This document shows positions 1 through 12,510 of a stretch of 64,000 nt of DNA, piece by piece (position 1 is the first letter of the stretch; each line of letters opens with the position of its first letter). This DNA comes from Circinella umbellata. Lineage: Eukaryota > Mucoromycota > Mucoromycetes > Mucorales > Lichtheimiaceae. A model generated the notes under the pieces. It saw only the letters and a program-made list of their open reading frames with translations, was not told the DNA's origin and made no database searches. The stretch lies in contig JAIWNF010000037.1 in the NCBI GenBank assembly GCA_025093555.1, positions 434,001 through 498,000 of the forward strand, in the 5' to 3' direction. A program made the translations under genes and the position numbers.

Positions 1-580
1 CAAAATGTGCGCACTCGAGAAGGAAAACGAATGAACGTACAAACAAATATTTCTCCAGCTTCGTCTGGTCGTGCTTCTGGAAAACAAAAGGTAAAATAAA
101 GGGACATTGTTACTTTTAATAAATATACATATGGAAATATACATATGGTCTCATCATTTTGTATATATATAAAGCCAACCGTCTGTCCTAGTTGTCGTAA
201 ACCACTTCCTCGATGTGCCTTATGCTTGTTACATTTGGGTACACCTATTGATCCAGTACGAAAGACAATTGCAATGAATGATTCTAGTAAAAGTAAGTGG
301 ATATAATCATTTAACTTTCTCTTTGCATTGTAACCAAATAATAATAGCCAACAAAAAAAGAAATCCTGATATATCTATATTCATTTTGCTAACGTCTTTC
401 AATCTTTTACTCAACATAGCTGATCCGGCAGGTTTTGATTTATGGTTTACATGGTGTCAAACATGTCGTCATGGAGGTCATGCAACTCATATATTTGATT
501 GGTTTAGGAATCATGATACATGTCCGGTTAGCAGCTGTTCATGTCATTGTTACAGTTTAAGTAAAGTTGCTGATGAATAA
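1..580 (+). CDS. GATOR2/SEACAT subunit Mio (Sea4-like), 3' end
   Basis: Partial gene; its 5' part lies outside the window. Exons are about 1-90, 175-292 and 420-580. The joined C-terminus carries a cysteine/histidine-rich zinc module: CPSCRKPLPRCALC is followed by WFTWCQTCRHGGHATHI and then CPVSSCSCHC. This order and spacing match the C-terminal RING/zinc-ribbon of Mio (MIOS in animals, Sea4 in yeast), a WD40 scaffold of the GATOR2/SEACAT complex that relays amino-acid signals to TORC1 at the vacuole or lysosome. The WD40 propeller is not in view, so the rest of the gene is inferred. Both introns begin with GTAA and end with AG, and the frame stays open across them. Confidence 0.88.
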
Positions 581-729
581 ATAAATAAATTAAGCTGCGG
601 CGTCAAAAAAAATCTACACAACTTGTTGTCAAGTGACTTTGACTATAACGCGTTCTTTTCTTAATATTACCCTTTTATCTCTCTTTTCTCTTCCTACCCC
701 ATACACTTTTCTCTCTCATCTATTTAAAA

Positions 730-2325
730 ATGTTTAATCGTAATAATCGATCCACAGAAGCTGATCAGCCTTTTCGTTTAAATACTGCCAAAAGCAATAA
801 TAATGACAAAAAGAATGAAGCAACAGAGAGCTTTAATACAATACTTGCCGTTGCTTCCACTAATGACAATAAAAGAAAATCACCTCGAATTCGACAAAAT
901 GAAGCTGCCAAAGGAGTAGCTATTAAAATACCTTCCATGAACGAATCTTCTTTACCAAAAAGAAGAGGGCGAACACGTTTTGACCACAATAAGAATTATA
1001 ATGGTAAACGTAGAGCAACAGGACCTTTAGAAGAAGATGACGATTTCCAGGACCAACATCCTAAAATGGCAAAAGATAAACTTAATTCAAGGGTGTTAAA
1101 AAAAGGAAAAAACAGCAAAGCAAAGAACAATAAAGAAAAAAAAGAAGACACCAAAGTACCTGAACTCGTCATTCGTAGTTCAAAACGTAAAGTGAATGGT
1201 GCACCAAGTACCCTAGAAGATAAAATAAAACGAGAAGAAGATCAACGTAAAAAACAAGAAGAAATAGAAAATTTATCTTTCTCTAGTAATTTGGATGTGG
1301 ATGACTTCTTGAATGATACAGATAATGGTAAGATACCAAAAAAGAAAAAGCTGCGAGGGTTCATCAATTGTACTCACGTATCATAATTTTTTAGGTAAAG
1401 TAGTTTGTCCCTTCTGTCATAATGATCTTGGAAAACGAAAAGAACTGCCGGAAAAGGTACGATTGGCACTTAAAATTATCAAAAAGAAAGATAAACAGTT
1501 TGAACAAGAAGAAACGGAACGAATAAAAGAACGGGCTAGCACACAGCATCAAAAGTTTCTGGAAAAACGGTTGCACATACAACGTAAAGCATCTAATATG
1601 GAGCAGTACTCATTTTGTCGATTACATCGTGTCGAATTAAATGTGAAGCCAGAAGGTGCACAACAGGGATACCCACTGAATATTGAATTTGATAAGCTGG
1701 AAGGTCGTATTATTAAATTGAAAAAGGATCTAGAAGCAGTTATCTCGGGCAAAGTGTCAAGTCAGTTTCGTGACATGGCATTGAAATCTTATGAAGAAGA
1801 TGGTGTCAATAAAGCAAGAAGTACAATGGCAGTCATGTCGCGATTTGATAAAACTTTAGTAAGTAGTAAAGTTTTTTTTGTATTACAATGAAAAATGATG
1901 AGTGGGTGAATCAAAAAAAAAATAATTAACTTAATATATATTGTATATAATTTTAGCCAGGGTATTATGGGTCGAAAGGTGCAGCCATTATACTTGAAGT
2001 GTTAAGTAGTCTATTTCTTCATTCGGGGGAATTGACAATTAAACAAACTCAACCACAACTACCATTAGAATATGTGCAACAAGTACTTGTACCCGAAGCA
2101 GGACTTCGTCTTATTCAACAAGACTTGAAGAAAACACCTAAAATGAAAAGAGAACAATATACAATGGAAATGGCCATGAAACGTATGGAGGAAAGTCGAG
2201 AATTTGGATGTTTGGTTTATCCAGCAAATAATGAAGATGCTGGTGAATTTGATGATGAAAATTTTATTGATCTTACTTCATCAAGTGAAGATGATATTTA
2301 TTCTTCTGATAGCGATCTAGAATAA
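730..2325 (+). CDS. RTC4: RTC4-domain protein
   Basis: Exons 730-1327, 1395-1858 and 1957-2325 give a 476-residue protein. The first about 200 residues are basic and low in complexity, with K/R clusters such as KSPRIRQ and PKKK that could act as nuclear localisation signals. A CPFCHND motif (about residue 203) and a coiled, charged stretch lead into the RTC4 domain, recognised by YSFCRLHRVEL, GYPLNIEFDKLEGRI and PGYYGSKGAAIILEVL. The C-terminal tail is acidic and serine-rich. In yeast, RTC4 (restriction of telomere capping 4) was found as a genetic modifier of cdc13; its biochemical role is unclear. The family call is firm, the function is not. The Mio gene lies 149 bases upstream on the same strand. 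Confidence 0.85.
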
Positions 2326-2566
2326 AAATAAAGAAAATAATAATAAAAAGTGGTGTATAATTATTAATTAGATATCAGTAGTATTGTAATAGTAGAGACT
2401 TTGACTATCTTTGTATATAACCTTTGTAATTGTTAAATATTTTTACCCCTTGATCTGATTGACAACTTTTTATCAATTAAAAAAAAAGTTGTTGCCCGAC
2501 AATCCACCCCTCCCAAAAAAAAAGTGGTCTGACATAAAACCATACAACAAAAGGAGAAGAACAGAA

Positions 2567-3669
2567 ATGTCGATGCGAATCTTTGCGCGTGCAATTGTTA
2601 CACGCTCCACTTTTCATTTACGCTGTTATGGCTCCACTACTACGTCTAGTTCAAATAATAGTAAGTACTAATTTCTTTTGTGAAGTTTATTATCTCCATG
2701 GCATTCTGTTAACCATTATCAATCATAAACAAACTAATAATAATCAGTAGATTCTCAAAAAAAACTTTATGAAACGCACATCCCTATTCCATTTCAACAA
2801 CGTGCACTTTTAGCTGCAGGTTCAGCTTTAACAGCTCTATTGGATCCTTTACGTGGTGGTAACGTCAAAATTTATTTGTTGTGAAAGTATATATACACAC
2901 ATATATAGTTAAAATTTAACTTATGCAAACCATAATAAATAGACATGGTTGCAGCACTTGGTGAAACGACCGGGACAACCGCATTAAAAAGAATGCGCGA
3001 TCAAATGCTTCAAACGGAAAGTGGAAGACAAATATTACGAGAGCGACCTATTATTCATACATCCACGATTGATTTCCCAAAGTTACGTGAAACTTGTGCA
3101 CCAGGTTCTTTTGGACATTTTTATATATCTTGGTTAGATTCTCAAGGTGTTACTCCTGATACACGTGAACCAGTAAGAAACAAAATCATTGATTTCGATT
3201 ATATGCCAAAAAAAAAAGAAAGAGAATAAATGACACGTTTTTTTATTAGGTTCATTTTATTGATAATGAAGAATTGGCCTATGTTATGCAACGATATCGT
3301 CAATGTCATGATTTTTATCATGCATTGACGGGTTTAGGTGTATCAGTAGAGGAAGAACTGGCATTGAAATGGTTCGAGTGGTCCCAGACAAAGTTACCCA
3401 TGACAGCATTATCTTCGATTTTTGGTCCAATAATGAGATCACGGGAAAGCCGTAACCGATTATTTGATGTTTATGTGCCTTGGGCAGTTTATACGGGAAA
3501 GTAAGTTATATATATATAAATAAACGGATCCGAATAAATGGATAATGATTGACTGATAAAATGGTTATTTAGATCTTCAGTTCCTCTTATTACAGTTTAT
3601 TTCGAAAAACATTTTCATAAAGATCTCAATGAATTACGACGGGAACTTGGGATTATAATGCCACCATAA
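2567..3669 (+). CDS. COQ4: Ubiquinone biosynthesis protein COQ4, mitochondrial
   Basis: Five exons (2567-2660, 2751-2858, 2943-3172, 3250-3500, 3573-3669) give 259 residues, normal for the family. The start at 2567 is chosen because it opens an Arg/Ser-rich, acid-poor leader typical of mitochondrial import; the upstream in-frame ATG at 2459 would bury it. The family hallmark HDxxHx11E is intact: H164, D165, H168 and E180 in CHDFYHALTGLGVSVEEE. COQ4 sits on the matrix side of the inner membrane, scaffolds the CoQ synthome and takes part in decarboxylation/hydroxylation of the ring precursor. The C-terminal motif FGPIMRSRESRNRLFDVYVPWA is interrupted by no intron. The 3' neighbour region carries a microsatellite. 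Confidence 0.93.
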
Positions 3670-4137
3670 ATATCAAATTCATTGAAATAATTATAGAACA
3701 GAATAATATTAATAAACTGATAGTAAAAAATATTAAATATAGGAATAATAAAATTGAAATTGGGACGGGAAAGGAGAGGGAAACTACAAACAATACGCTA
3801 AATAAAAACAAATAAGAGAATAGACAATGAAGATACATAGGAAATAATAGGTGGGATAATATGTTGGAAAGAAAGAACAAGGTAGTGAGTGAGTGAGTGA
3901 GTGAGTGAGTGAGTGAGTGAGTGAGTGAGTGAGTGAGTGAGTGAGTGAGTGAGTGAGTGAGTGAATGGGAGAGAGAGACAGAGAGAGAGAAATATAATAT
4001 GATTTTATATTTGTATATATGTATTTTTTAAAAAAAGAAAATATTTCTGTAAAGTTACTAGGTTAAGTTTAGTGAATTATAATTAGTGAAAGTGTGAATT
4101 CATAAAAATGTTGCTATTGTTGTTTGGGCGAATGGTT
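3670..4137. other. Intergenic between convergent genes
   Basis: Space between the stop codons of COQ4 (plus) and the acidic KEN protein (minus). It is AT-rich with one long tetranucleotide repeat (listed separately) followed by a short GA-rich run. No coding potential was recognised; the open frame around 3653-3880 is phenylalanine/leucine-rich translation of AT-rich DNA. Confidence 0.8.
3885..3964. repeat. (GTGA)n microsatellite
   Basis: About 20 perfect copies of the 4-base unit GTGA, followed by GA-rich sequence to about 3990. It lies about 215 bases past the COQ4 stop and about 170 bases before the stop of the opposing gene, so it could be inside either 3' UTR. Confidence 0.97.
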
Positions 4138-5126
4138 TTAATTTTCAGGAGAAAATGCACGTTCTTTTCCTTTCCTTGATGGTGATAAGGATCGAACGAA
4201 CCGACGACTACTTCCAATTGTACTCGTACTACTATTACTTCCTGTACTTGCAGATGCTACTACTTCAAGTGGTTGTCTTAATTTTTTTTCATTTTCGATA
4301 ATCACTGTTGACGGCCAATCATCCAATGACATTTGTCCTAAAGGTCTACGATGTCCACTACGATTACTGTTGTATTCATCTCCTTGTTGTTGATCCCTTC
4401 TTGCTGAAGGTATTACCATTGTTGTATGATTATTTTTATAAGATCGTTTGGTATTTTTTCGTCGATAATTTTCATCCAATATTTCAGATAGATTTTCTTT
4501 ATTATAACCTGGTCCCATCGTCGGAGGTAATGGTTCTGTCTCACTAACATCACCATCTTCATCGTGATATATATGCGAGATCCAACTTGTTGTAACATCT
4601 CGATATTCATCCAAATCGACTTCATCATCATCGTCTTCGTCTTCAAAAAGTTTTCCAATCAAAGGTGGTGGTGTAGACAGTAGTAGATCATCATCAACAT
4701 CAGTTGAATCTTCAGATTGATGTGATAAAAGCTATATTTTATATATGTATATATCAATATTTTATTATACTATTATCAAAACTATAGCTTGAAATACCTA
4801 TCAGCTATATAGCTATTAAACGAACAACTTACTGTGTCATTATTATCAAACGAGATCTTATTGTCATGATCCAAAACCATATCCAAGTTGGGATGTCGTT
4901 CCGAATCAGAATCGTCATTACACCCAATTAATTCTCGTAGTTTATATGCACTTTGACTAGAGGGTCGACTTGTAGATTGTATAGCTCTAGTTCGGTTACG
5001 GAATCCACGAGAGGTGTTGGAATGAATACCCAAGTTAGCAAAACCGCCTTCAAGCCGTGAGAATGTAGATATAGGTGGACACACATTTTCACAATCACTG
5101 GGTGAATCGGTTTCTGACAAATCCAT
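4138..5126 (-). CDS. Unknown acidic protein with a KEN motif
   Basis: Two exons (5126-4833 and 4731-4138, read on the minus strand) give 295 residues. I do not recognise the family. The protein looks mostly disordered: Ser/Asn-rich N-terminus, a strongly acidic middle (EDEDDDDEVDLDEY, about residues 130-145), and a Ser-rich basic C-terminus ending in SPSRKGKERAFSPEN. It contains GYNKENLSEIL, a KEN sequence of the kind read by the anaphase-promoting complex, and HRRPLGQMSL further on. Securin and several other short-lived cell-cycle regulators combine a KEN motif with an acidic region, but there is no clear destruction box or separase-binding segment, so that is only a suggestion. The intron (98 nt) has GTAAGT and TATAG ends and keeps the frame. 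Confidence 0.7.
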
Positions 5127-7100
5127 AATTTTATTTTGTGGTTGTTTGTCTGTATTTATCTTAAATTGTGAAAAATAATAAAAAAAAACTGTAAATAAGA
5201 AAGAAAGTTCTGTTTCTCCAAATCTACCATGTGTACAAGCGGAATTTAAAGATTACTCTTCTTGGTGCAACCCTAACGACAAGCTGCATATAATCATGAA
5301 GCGGATCCCCGCCATGATGGTACTTCTTTTGACTACCAAAGGAAGTAAAAAAAAGGAACAGTGCCTCATATATTTATTCCCCAGAAAAACTCCATGTTGA
5401 TAATGTACTGACTCGGATATATGATAAAAATAATAATACCTTCCTTATATACGATATGAAAAGATATTGAAGAGTTATAGTTATCGCTCGGAGGCATAGC
5501 AACGTTGAACTTCTTGTCAATGTTGTCTCTTCTGTACTTGAGAGTTTTTATAGCTTGTGTGGAATAAAAGAAATATCGATTCACTAGTAATGGATAGAAA
5601 ATACAAAATCGCAATAGCACTAATATAAAACGCTATCATCATGCTGAATCACGGCTGTACTTTTTAAAATGCCACTTCAACAGCGAGGACTGTTACAAGT
5701 TTTGGGACCATTATAAAGATTAGTGATAATATAAGTCTTCTTCATCTCCACACCTTTACGGGTTGAGCCCCTCGCTCCGCTTCCTCTCAAGCCCTCTGGA
5801 GGCGGCTCGTTAATATAATAATTATAATTGTTATTTTTTATATTCTTATCATTGTGGACATTCGAATTCAGATAGCTGAATAATTAAAGAAAATAAAACA
5901 AAGTAACTTCTTGTCAGGTATCTTTATATTTTTAAAAAGACTATCGTACAGTAATGTAATGTGTTTACTATTGTCCCTTTTGGACAATTAATGATACAGC
6001 AGTAGACTATCCGATATTATTTTGACTTTATCATTCTTCGTCTAAAAAATGATCATTGAGGTAATTTAAATTTCCTTTTCGCTCCTGATGGGCCATCTAG
6101 GACTACGTTTCTTACAAGTTCCTCGTTTATATTATTATTTATAGAACCAATAAAAAATAATACTGTAAGAAGTAGTAAAAGCGATGAAGCCAATGTGGAG
6201 AATAAATTCATAAGCATATTGTACACTTGATTATTCCTATATCCTCCTAATGGATATTCACATTAACTTGCTATCTTATCGGCTCATTTGACAGCTCCTT
6301 GAATCGTAATATGGTTGATTATATTCTTGTCCCAGACGCCTCAAATATACAACCCCTTTTGGTTGTCATCGGCTATAAAATTCTTTGCTTTAACTAAATA
6401 AATAGTCTTGTAGTCAAGAGCAAGTTCGTTAATGAACTGTTGTCAATAATGTTTTTTTTCCGTTATTTTCTTAGTAATCATGCTTCTTTCTTCTTCGTCT
6501 ACTTACTTCTTTTTTCAACTTCTTCATGTAATTGCGCTGACAATACAATTTATCTTTATACAAGAATACATCTATTCACTGTACTCTTTTTTTTTTATTA
6601 ATGAATCAAATTGTTGATTCATCATTAATATGTTATTTAATAATATTCTTGCTGAACGTTTAGACGTACAATAGAAATACTTTCTCAAACAATCAGTTAA
6701 TCATAAATAAATTGTTAGCTTTTTAATATGTTGTTCATCTTAATGTAATCTTACATTATGTTCTGCTGTATCTTCCAGCTTATAGTTAAAAGGTATATAG
6801 TTACAAACATTCACATTAAGGAAAGCGTCTACTTGATGGAAAGTTACTATACACCGTAGAAAAAAAATATACAAGAAATACACAGAAAATATATAGATGT
6901 TGACGTATATGGCTTTGCACATTTTTAAATATTTTTTGTATATCAGATTTGAATATTTTGAATATTTTGAATAACTGTATACTATATAATATACGAAAAA
7001 TATAAACATTTTGTATATTTCATGATGATTTCCAATTGCTCATTTTATTTATTGCTTGTTATTTTGAAATATTTATAAGCATAAAAGCTGTTCAATGCTG
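5127..7100. other. Gene-poor AT-rich stretch (left part of desert)
   Basis: No gene that I can support. Short open frames on both strands are interrupted by stops and have AT-driven Phe/Ile/Tyr/Lys composition. One open plus-strand stretch of about 60 codons near 5213-5400 and a short minus-strand piece near 6085-6115 read more like real protein than their surroundings and may be remains of the same decayed material listed from 7137 to 8874. A GC-rich block at 5751-5811 is listed separately. Confidence 0.6.
5751..5811. other. GC-rich block in AT-rich desert
   Basis: About 60 bases with C/G runs (GAGCCCCTCGCTCCGC, then CCTCTGGAGGCGGCTCG) that stand out sharply from the surrounding AT-rich sequence. 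The ends GAGCC and GGCTC form a weak inverted repeat. It may be an end or a regulatory part of a decayed mobile element, or an unrelated CG-rich island. No gene or structured RNA was recognised. Confidence 0.4.
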
Positions 7101-7136
7101 GTTACTACATAATCAACTCTTACATCATTGGTATCC

Positions 7137-7750
7137 TTACTTTTGGTTGTATAGACTATCTTGGCTATTTATAATGTTGTTGCTTTCCTGTATCTTCTTT
7201 GTAACACGTCGCTTGGCTTTTGTTACTGGTTTAACTACTGATTTTGATTGTCTTTCTGTTGTACTGTAATCATTTGCCCCTACTATTGTTTCTATTTTCC
7301 TACTGTTTTTTGGTGGCCTTCTAACCTCTCTTTTAGCTAGAAAAATTTTGTTTGCCTCTTGACTAACCGATGTCACCACCATGCTTTCAATTCAATAGCA
7401 TCATTATGTAATTTTGTCTTTTTCTACCGTTATTAATTTTCACTAACTTAGGTCGTCAATATCAAGTTGCAAAGAATGATATAAATAGATTATAGATTGC
7501 AGTTATCAGCTTCTTGAACGTTCTTTATGCTGTTTGTAGAAAGATATCTGATCATTGATCTTCTACCACGAGTGATATCAAAGAAATTTTCAAAGTAGAA
7601 GTTAGTAATTTGCAAGCATCAATACCCTTTCGCTACTAAGATAGTATTGTAGTACCTTTCTTCATCATATTCGGTCGCACTGCTCTCACTTTCAGACAGT
7701 TCAGTTTCCAAATTCATTACTTTTTCTGGTTTCGTTTGTTCATTTCCTGT
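7137..7750 (-). pseudogene. Decayed coding fragments, possibly a mobile element
   Basis: On the minus strand two pieces read like protein, separated by stops. At about 7750-7619 there is an acidic run including NLETELSESESSATEYDEE. At 7382-7137 there is a basic, Ser/Thr/Lys-rich piece including VVKPVTKAKRRVTKKIQ. Neither matches a domain I know. They lie downstream, in the same orientation, of the gag-like fragments at 8874-8300, so all may come from one degraded element of about 1.8 kb. This is inference from composition and order; they could also be chance open frames. Confidence 0.3.
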
Positions 7751-8299
7751 AGTACATTACTAAATATTATAGAACCCCATGGTATTAAAAAATGTGCAAC
7801 ATTCGTTCGTTAAGGCCCGAACTATCATATCGAAAAAAAAATACAATTTTTTGTTCAGCATCGAATAACTCCTCATTCTAATCGTCTTCGCTGATAGACA
7901 GTAAAAAGAAAGATAAGAGAAACAATTGTTGGTATATTAGTACAGTTATGAAAGTGATTCGAGTCAGTGTAATTAAAGGATACATACTTGACTTCTGAGC
8001 TCATGTGTTGTCTACCAATTTTTATATATAAATAGAATTATGTTGGTGCAGGATTTATTGGTCCAGTGCTTTTTTTTATTCACTACCTTTCTATACCAGT
8101 CGAGTTTTTATCATCTCCCACAAACGTTATGTTGGCAGTTGTATCATAATCCAAAACTTTTGTTATTAAAGGAATCAAAGTCATAATAAATAATGGTTAA
8201 TTATGTAAGTATACATTGGGTTTTTTTTCAATCACCTCGTTTTTTTTTACATTTAAATGAGCTCCCTAACTTTCACAGCAGGCGTTTAACGAATATTGA

Positions 8300-8874
8300 T
8301 TACCAACAACTTCTTCCGGTTTTTTTTTTAGCTATGTATTGGATTGATTTGTCCAGATCGGAAAATGCTGAACAAGGTTCCAAGTAATGCTCTCGTTTGA
8401 GATCGTACGCCAGTTGTTCAGAAAAACACTTAACATTTCTCTTAAATTCTGTGAAATAATGCGCATGCCATGACTTTTTCTTTTTTGTCGAGAGCGTTGT
8501 TATCTAAAGCTTCAAAATAATATCAATTGAATTGTAAATATTTTCCTTCTTGCTTTGGAAATTGAACATTACGCGTTATTTTTCCCCCTAAAAAAGATTA
8601 TCATCAACATCTGCTTGTGGATATTCCAATTATGTTACTGTAGCTTGGTTGTTAAGTCGATTGGTTATTACGTAACTCGACTCGTTTACTCAAAAGTTCA
8701 AGGGTCAACAGCGTGTGATTGACTTGGCTTGTAAGATTGGCTTCAAATCGAGTATTGTTCTCGTCCATAGCTTCTAAGATCTTACACTTTCAAAGCCTAC
8801 TCTGATTTCTCTTGTTGATCTAGTAGCTGCTTGTATAAAGAAGTAAGTAGCTGGCTCGTATTATCCTGCGTCAT
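8300..8874 (-). pseudogene. Broken gag-like coiled-coil ORF remains
   Basis: Minus strand, in frames separated by stops and shifts. From an ATG at 8874 there is a Gln/Leu-rich helix (SQLLTSLYKQLLDQQEK). A shifted frame ending at 8652 continues it (LEAMDENNTRFEANLTSQ, then a Leu-heptad-like run). A third piece at 8461-8300 contains FSEQLAYDLKREHYLEP and ends DKSIQYIAKKKTGRSCW. An N-terminal coiled coil followed by a helical segment is the layout of retrotransposon Gag proteins in Mucorales. No reverse transcriptase, integrase or long terminal repeat could be seen nearby, so the element type is unproven. Confidence 0.35.
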
Positions 8875-8899
8875 CGTAGTAGAAGTTAATGGTTGTTAA

Positions 8900-11800
8900 A
8901 AAGAAAGGGGTTGGGCTTTGCTTTATTAGAAAAAAAAGGAGTAATTTTTTTTCTCACTTATAACTGTATATCTCTTGTATATTTTTCAAATATCAAATGA
9001 TATCAATACATGGATATTATTTATACGTACGTACGTATATATTAAATAGTTGAATATTATCTGAATACTACCTATATATTTATATAGGTATTCCTTGTAT
9101 ATATTTTGAATATAATATTAATACCTACATAAATACTATTCATTACTTTTTATATATTTGAATATTATCTGAATGTTATTCATATATTTATACATTTTTT
9201 TATTTTTTTTTTCCTACAGTGCGTACATATAATATGTTTTCTAGGTAAGACTAATAAGCTTTCATAAAAGCAATATTATTATTTTCTCTTTTGTAGTATG
9301 TATTATGTTCCTTCCACGACCTTTCTAATTTCTTTTCTGAGACGTCTCAATCAATACATCTTTATTATTTTTAGACGCCGTTGGATTATAGGAGACAATA
9401 AAAACCAAAAACATTTACAATCTATGTATGTTCCTTAGTTATCAGCAGTACGCTAACATAAAATAACGATTTTTTTTCGCATAGTGAAAAGGTGACGTAA
9501 ATGATAATGTTGGAATATCTTTTTTTTTGTTAGTTCCCTTCTCAAAAAAAAAATGTGGATGATCCTTAAGAAGGTCATGTGCTTCTTTGGGGTTGCTTTG
9601 TGAAACAATCAGGACAAGAAGTTTAAATATTTGGATCGGCATATAGACGATTGGGTACTTCTTTAATCATTTGAACAGGTTTCCTTTTTTATCACTCCCT
9701 TTATGTTCTATAATTTATTCATGCAAAGCTTGTTACTTGGGAACATCACATGTCCCCTTTTGGGATGTTTCAGGATATGCTTCGGCCCATTATCACTTTA
9801 AAAATCGAGGATTGATGTGTTTTAACTTCTTTTTTACCTTATTGTCATGTTAACCAAAAATGGGTGAAAGAAAAGGAGCGTGATAAAAGTTATGTTTACT
9901 TCTTTTTACCATTTCAAGTTAAGTTCATGTGAGAAAAAGGGCGTGTTTGCGAGTTTTTCCGTTTTTTTACCATTGCACGATAAAGATATTTTTTAAAAAA
10001 AAGACGTAATCCTAAATAAGTAAATGATAATAATTATAATAATTATAATAGTTTCTCGGATGAATAATAAATTCATTATTATTGGCCATTTTTAACTTTT
10101 AAAGCCATTTTATTTTATTTTTAATGGTAATAAATTCAAGAACATGTTCATTTCTTTTTTATGTATCAAACGCGTTAATTTACTGTAGTTTAACTGTATG
10201 TTGTTAAAAAAAACTAATAAAAGAGATAGAGTTGCGCTTATGTGTCAATTAAAATACATATTTTTCTATAAAACAGAAATACTTCATGATTTATTTTGAA
10301 ATTTGCCCACCGTGATTCAGAGATCCTTTAATTTCAAAACAATGACATTTGACAAACTCTATTTTCTTTTCTTACTTTCAAGACGCTTCTCTACCCATTC
10401 CTTCTCTTCTTTTTTTTTCTTTTCTTTATTTTATCTACGAGAATAGTACTTATTTTATATAGTATTACCTATTTCTTTATTAACAGTTACAGAGAAACCC
10501 CGTTAATTTCATAATCGTTAACTTTCACATCCTCATTCTTTTCACTTCACCTTCAATGTAAGCAGGGAGGTTGAAACCTCATGTAATGGGAGTACTATAC
10601 GCACTTATGAGTATATATTATACATTGATTTTATTGTATTACGTAATAGTATTTAAAGATAACTGTATTCAGATAAGCATTTTCTCGTCTAAGAAATATA
10701 TATCAGCTCAACAACTTATTTTGAAGTTTAGGACATTTTAGCATCTCGAGTTCTTAAAGAACTTTATATTTAATGGAGTCAAACTGCTTGATTATTGTAT
10801 GTTTTTTACATTGATGTTTATCGACTCACTATTCGATATTTCAAAATTATTTTGTTAGTGACTAGTAAATAGTAGAAGTAAAATATAAAATGTAAAACCA
10901 CATTGGTAAAGAAGGAATAAAAATCTGTATTTATAATACTTTGCGTGAATAATATTTTGTGATATGTACTTATCATAAAAACTATTTACATTACGTAATA
11001 TATGAGCACATTGCAGCATGATAAAAGTTTCACAGTAGTACACAAACGAAAAGGAAACATAAATATCAACAAAGTTCACTAATTAGTAACGTATATATTT
11101 TGCAATGGAAAGCACAACATATGTGATATCATATACAATAATCATACAACTAGCAGAAAAAACGTTGTAGTGTACGTATATGTTTTCCTGTGCTATATTA
11201 AGCATAGTTTATATAAAAAATCTATTATGATATAGGCTTCTGTGCAAGACATAAAAATGTATCTTACAGTTATGTACGTACATATTTACTTTTTTGAATT
11301 TAGTCTTATAAAAAAAATACACACCATTATAAGTACTATATATATATGTAGTATCTCTTAATACCATTAACCTGCTCTTAGAAGTAATTAACTATATTTA
11401 GTCCTGATGGCTTTTACATCCCCTTTATTTTCACACCAAAAATGGGAGACGTACGTTTGAAATTAACGAAAGAAAAGAAGAGAAGTATTTAATCTATATA
11501 TATATATATATATATATTGTGTCACATATACATAAGTATCTATCAAACAAGACCTTTAACTTTAAATCAGATAATATATACTTACAGAAATACCTATAAA
11601 GACAACTTCAACATTCTTATATCTTGTTTGTCAGTCTTCAAAAATAAAAAATTTATTTCTTGTTTTTGATGAAATATATCAATAAAAACAATACTACGTA
11701 GTTCATCAAGTTCTTTGGTAGCATATTTAACAGCACCAACAATTTTAAACCACGTAGGGAAGAACCGATAGACATGTTGATAAAATTGTTCTGAGGAAGA

Positions 11801-12081
11801 GATAATATAAAAGACAAAAAAAAACGGTTTAAAGCTGTTATTCATTGACGGGTAAAAAATGTTGTTCTAAATGTTCAATTTCCCACTATTTACTTTTTTT
11901 TTGTATGTATAATTATTTGTTCGTTGGGTAATAATAAAAATATAGTATTCTTAACGATTTATTAAGTCAAATATCAAGTTAATTTTCCACAAGAATAAAA
12001 AATTAAATAAAGTTCATGTCAGTATAGAAAATATTAAACATGCACAATATCAACCCCCTTTGAAAAAGATAACTTTTATAT

Positions 12082-12116
<35 letters not shown>

Positions 12117-12510
12117 AAGTTGTTTAATAGCGTCGTCTGTCTCACGAATCCAACGTTGAACAATAAATTTAGTTGAGTAGCTATAGTTAGTAGTTGTTAA
12201 GCTTCATTTGTTTTTTATAAGAGAACAAAAGAAAAATAAGTATAAGCTTTAATTAGTATGTTTTTCAAAAATAATAGAAAATCAATGCTTCATCGAAATT
12301 ACCATACACTACAAGAACGTAGTTTGTGTTACCTCGAAGACGAATATATGCATACCTAATTATTTTTTTTGGAACCACAACTCTTTTAATTAAAAAGAGA
12401 AGGAATCCATTGAAAGCCAAATGTCAAACACTCATTTATAAGAGCTCACAAGTAAATCTTTTGGGATCATCACAGTCCAATTTCATTTACCAAACCAAAA
12501 AAAAAAAGAA
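8900..12510. other. Gene-poor AT-rich stretch (middle of desert)
   Basis: No supportable gene. Open frames up to about 80 codons occur (for example 9442-9642 and 11594-11845, minus strand), but they have AT-driven composition, no recognised domain and no splice-consistent extension. The stretch contains a (TA)n run at about 11495-11517 and a 33-base A run at 12083-12115. Confidence 0.6.
12083..12115. repeat. Poly(A) run, 33 bases
   Basis: Uninterrupted A on the plus strand, about 400 bases upstream of the F-box pseudogene. It could mark the 3' end of a retro-inserted copy on the plus strand, but no parent sequence is recognisable upstream and no target-site duplication was found by eye. The length may be affected by sequencing. 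Confidence 0.85.

Noticed and set aside
3885..3964. Direct repeats as a CRISPR-like array
   Set aside because: Simple tetranucleotide microsatellite without spacers, in a eukaryotic chromosome.
12083..12115. Poly(A) as proof of a retroposed gene
   Set aside because: No identifiable gene upstream and no visible target-site duplication; simple homopolymers are common in this AT-rich DNA.
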